Of a stretch of 64,000 nt of DNA, positions 62,526 to 64,000 are shown in pieces. The stretch is taken from NCBI RefSeq assembly GCF_023684385.1, contig NZ_JAGSOJ010000003.1:372001-436000 (forward strand), read 5' to 3'. The position numbers and the translations under genes are program-made. This stretch comes from Oceanirhabdus seepicola (lineage in GTDB: Bacteria > Bacillota > Clostridia > Clostridiales > Clostridiaceae). Within the stretch, counting starts at the first letter, position 1, and the number at the start of each line of letters is the position of its first letter. The notes beneath the pieces are model-generated. The model had not been told where the DNA came from, did no database searches, and worked only from the letters and a program-made list of their open reading frames with translations.

Positions 62526-63137
62526 TTACAGATTCAAGTACTTAGGAACATCTGCGACAATGCCTGATTCATTTGATTCCATAACCATTTTATAAACAGA
62601 TGCAGTGTCAGCTGCAGGAATTGAATTAGGAATTTCCATGCCCATTAACTCAGCAGTTTCCTTGACAAATGCTGGACTTACAGCATTTATTCTAACACCT
62701 CTATACTGTTCAATGTTAATAGCTCTTACATATCCTTCAAGTCCAGTATTTGACATCGTTATTAACGATGCACCAGGGATGAAAGTATGGCTTGCAGTAC
62801 CAGTAGTTACAAGTATGAAACCATTTTCTTTTACTTTGTGTACACCTAGGCGGATTACATCAATCTGACCTTTGAGCTTACTGTTTATCGCTAGATTGAT
62901 GTCATCATCATTTTGCAAATGGAATGGTCTTATTCCTGAACCACCACATGTTGAAATGATGCCATCGATTTCTCCAACTTCAGTGAACATTTTCTCAAGT
63001 GATTCTTTATTCATTATATCTGCATGAATATCGCCGCTCGATCTACCAACAGTAATAACCTCATGATTGTCCTTTTTTAGAAGTGAAGCTACTGAGGTTC
63101 CTATTGTACCTGTTCCACCAATTATTAAAATTTTCAT
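62526..63137 (-). CDS. Short-chain dehydrogenase-like protein lacking the Tyr-x3-Lys pair
   Basis: A 203-residue Rossmann protein: IIGGTGTIGTSVA (NAD(P) loop) and RINAVSPAFV are SDR hallmarks. Where YxxxK should stand the sequence reads ITMSNTGLEGYVRA, with neither Tyr nor Lys. A group of short SDR proteins of about 200 residues shows this SN-x-A/G-LEG pattern, so it may be normal for that group, but classical oxidoreduction is doubtful. It is 45 bp downstream of the dehalogenase-like gene and probably co-transcribed. Confidence 0.82.
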   Translation of the reverse strand: MKILIIGGTGTIGTSVASLLKKDNHEVITVGRSSGDIHADIMNKESLEKMFTEVGEIDGIISTCGGSGIRPFHLQNDDDINLAINSKLKGQIDVIRLGVHKVKENGFILVTTGTASHTFIPGASLITMSNTGLEGYVRAINIEQYRGVRINAVSPAFVKETAELMGMEIPNSIPAADTASVYKMVMESNESGIVADVPKYLNL

Positions 63138-63181
63138 ATTATATCATCCTCTTTTTATTATTTTATTGTTTATACTTTATA

Positions 63182-64000
63182 TTAAAATTTGGTTTGACTA
63201 AGCCATTTTAAAATTCTATTAACTAATTCTTTTGATTGATCTTCTTGTAAGAAGTGTGATGCATTTGTTACTGTAATATGTGGCTGTCCTGCTGCACCAG
63301 GAAAGTTATTTTGGAATAACTTGTCATATCCTTGATCTGCAAGGAATGGATCCTTATCACTAAAAAGTGTAAGAACAGGATTTGACCATTTTTTTAGTTC
63401 CTGCCAATCAGAGTATGCCTTATCCAAATCTGTTGCTACAATTTCAGGCATTTTACGGGGACCAGCATAATACTCCGGCGTTGGGAATGGTGCATCATAG
63501 GCATCCATCTCATCTTGAGTTAACTCTTTCGTAGTAAGTAACTGCATGATATTACCTATTTCAAGTTTTTCTGAATGAGTGAAATATCCAGCCCAATTGC
63601 CATAATTCATCTTTTGTTCAAGTGAATGAAGTGTTGGTTTGCCACTTGTTGTTCTTAGAAGTTTAAGCATTTTAGGCATCATCCATCTTTGAAAACTTTT
63701 AACTTCTGCTAGGGCAGTATTGGCAATAATTAGACGATCCAACCATTTTGGATTATTGGCTAGCACTCGTAGTCCAATCATACCTCCCCAATCTTGCATA
63801 AATGCAGCTGCATGGGTGATCTCTAGTTTTTCAATAAAGGTTGACATCCATTTAACATGAGCACTATAAGAATGATCATTAGAATCAATGGGCTTGTCAG
63901 ATTTACCAAAACCTATTAAATCGGGAGCAATAACGCGATATCCCTCTTTTACTAATACAGGTATCATATGTCGGTAAAGGTAACTCCATGAGGGCTGCCC
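63182..64000 (-). CDS. Haloalkane-dehalogenase-like alpha/beta hydrolase (5' end beyond window)
   Basis: The frame is open to the window edge; 272 residues are seen, beginning GQPSWSYLYRHMIPVL, the family HG-x-P-x-W-S-YLYR motif that includes the halide-binding Trp. The nucleophile Asp is in MQDWGGMIG, with DLIGFGKSDKP, a late Asp in FSDKDPF and the His in NASHFLQED. The triad matches haloalkane dehalogenases (halide-releasing hydrolysis), though epoxide or ester hydrolases share the fold. Only the first 20-40 residues are missing. Confidence 0.87.
   Translation of the reverse strand, partial: GQPSWSYLYRHMIPVLVKEGYRVIAPDLIGFGKSDKPIDSNDHSYSAHVKWMSTFIEKLEITHAAAFMQDWGGMIGLRVLANNPKWLDRLIIANTALAEVKSFQRWMMPKMLKLLRTTSGKPTLHSLEQKMNYGNWAGYFTHSEKLEIGNIMQLLTTKELTQDEMDAYDAPFPTPEYYAGPRKMPEIVATDLDKAYSDWQELKKWSNPVLTLFSDKDPFLADQGYDKLFQNNFPGAAGQPHITVTNASHFLQEDQSKELVNRILKWLSQTKF

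Overview
The window looks like chromosome from a low-GC, spore-former-type Firmicute (Clostridium/Alkaliphilus-like). Reasons: very AT-rich DNA, strong GGAGG-type ribosome sites, frequent TTG/GTG starts, compact operons closed by hairpin-plus-T terminators, and typical clostridial families (DUF2569, YvrJ/DUF1659/DUF2922, EFR1 ferredoxin, BaiCD-like flavoenzymes). No complete rRNA or tRNA gene and no CRISPR array is visible.

Region 1 (1-10.55 kb) is ordinary accessory chromosome: the 3' end of a 5'-nucleotidase, a DUF2569 membrane protein, a heterodimeric ABC exporter with one degenerate ATP site, an enterochelin-esterase-like hydrolase, a GNAT acetyltransferase, an unknown protein, two HD-domain proteins and a MATE pump.

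Region 2 (10.57-41.25 kb) is a candidate integrative island of about 30.6 kb. It is bounded by direct repeats that each carry the 3' end of a tRNA gene plus its terminator; integrase 3'-end remnants lie next to or near both, and a broken integrase lies inside. The cargo is dense in defence-type genes: a PD-(D/E)XK-like protein, a fused ABC-ATPase/TOPRIM protein of PARIS type, a TPR-metallo-beta-lactamase protein, a large HNH protein, a metallophosphatase-NTPase protein of STAND type, McrBC with an EVE-like insert, and RADAR (RdrA/RdrB) followed by a membrane TPR protein. Between them sit a sigma factor-YvrJ-DUF1659-DUF2922 cassette, a glucosaminidase, and copies of a large structured non-coding element. 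Two near-complete copies of that element (about 0.85-0.9 kb, inverted, with compensatory changes in stems) flank the sigma/metallophosphatase segment. Two further fragments lie at other cargo junctions, so the element marks the borders between modules. This is the most unusual feature of the window.

Region 3 (41.5-48.8 kb) holds single genes: serine hydrolase, secreted leucine-rich-repeat protein, phosphotransferase, acetyltransferase, adenosine deaminase, nitroreductase and a small zinc-ribbon membrane protein.

Region 4 (48.97-57.28 kb, minus strand) is one probable eight-gene operon: two double-SCP2-like proteins, a class III aminotransferase, a split transketolase, a VOC protein, a large old-yellow-enzyme-type flavoprotein and a TetR regulator. 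The split transketolase plus sterol-carrier-like proteins recalls the steroid-17,20-desmolase genes desAB, but this is only a hypothesis. Region 5 (57.8-64 kb) adds a second flavin oxidoreductase with two tautomerases and a PPOX-type protein, broken nitroreductase and IS3 fragments, a Nudix hydrolase, an EFR1 ferredoxin, an SDR-like protein and a haloalkane-dehalogenase-like hydrolase cut by the window end.
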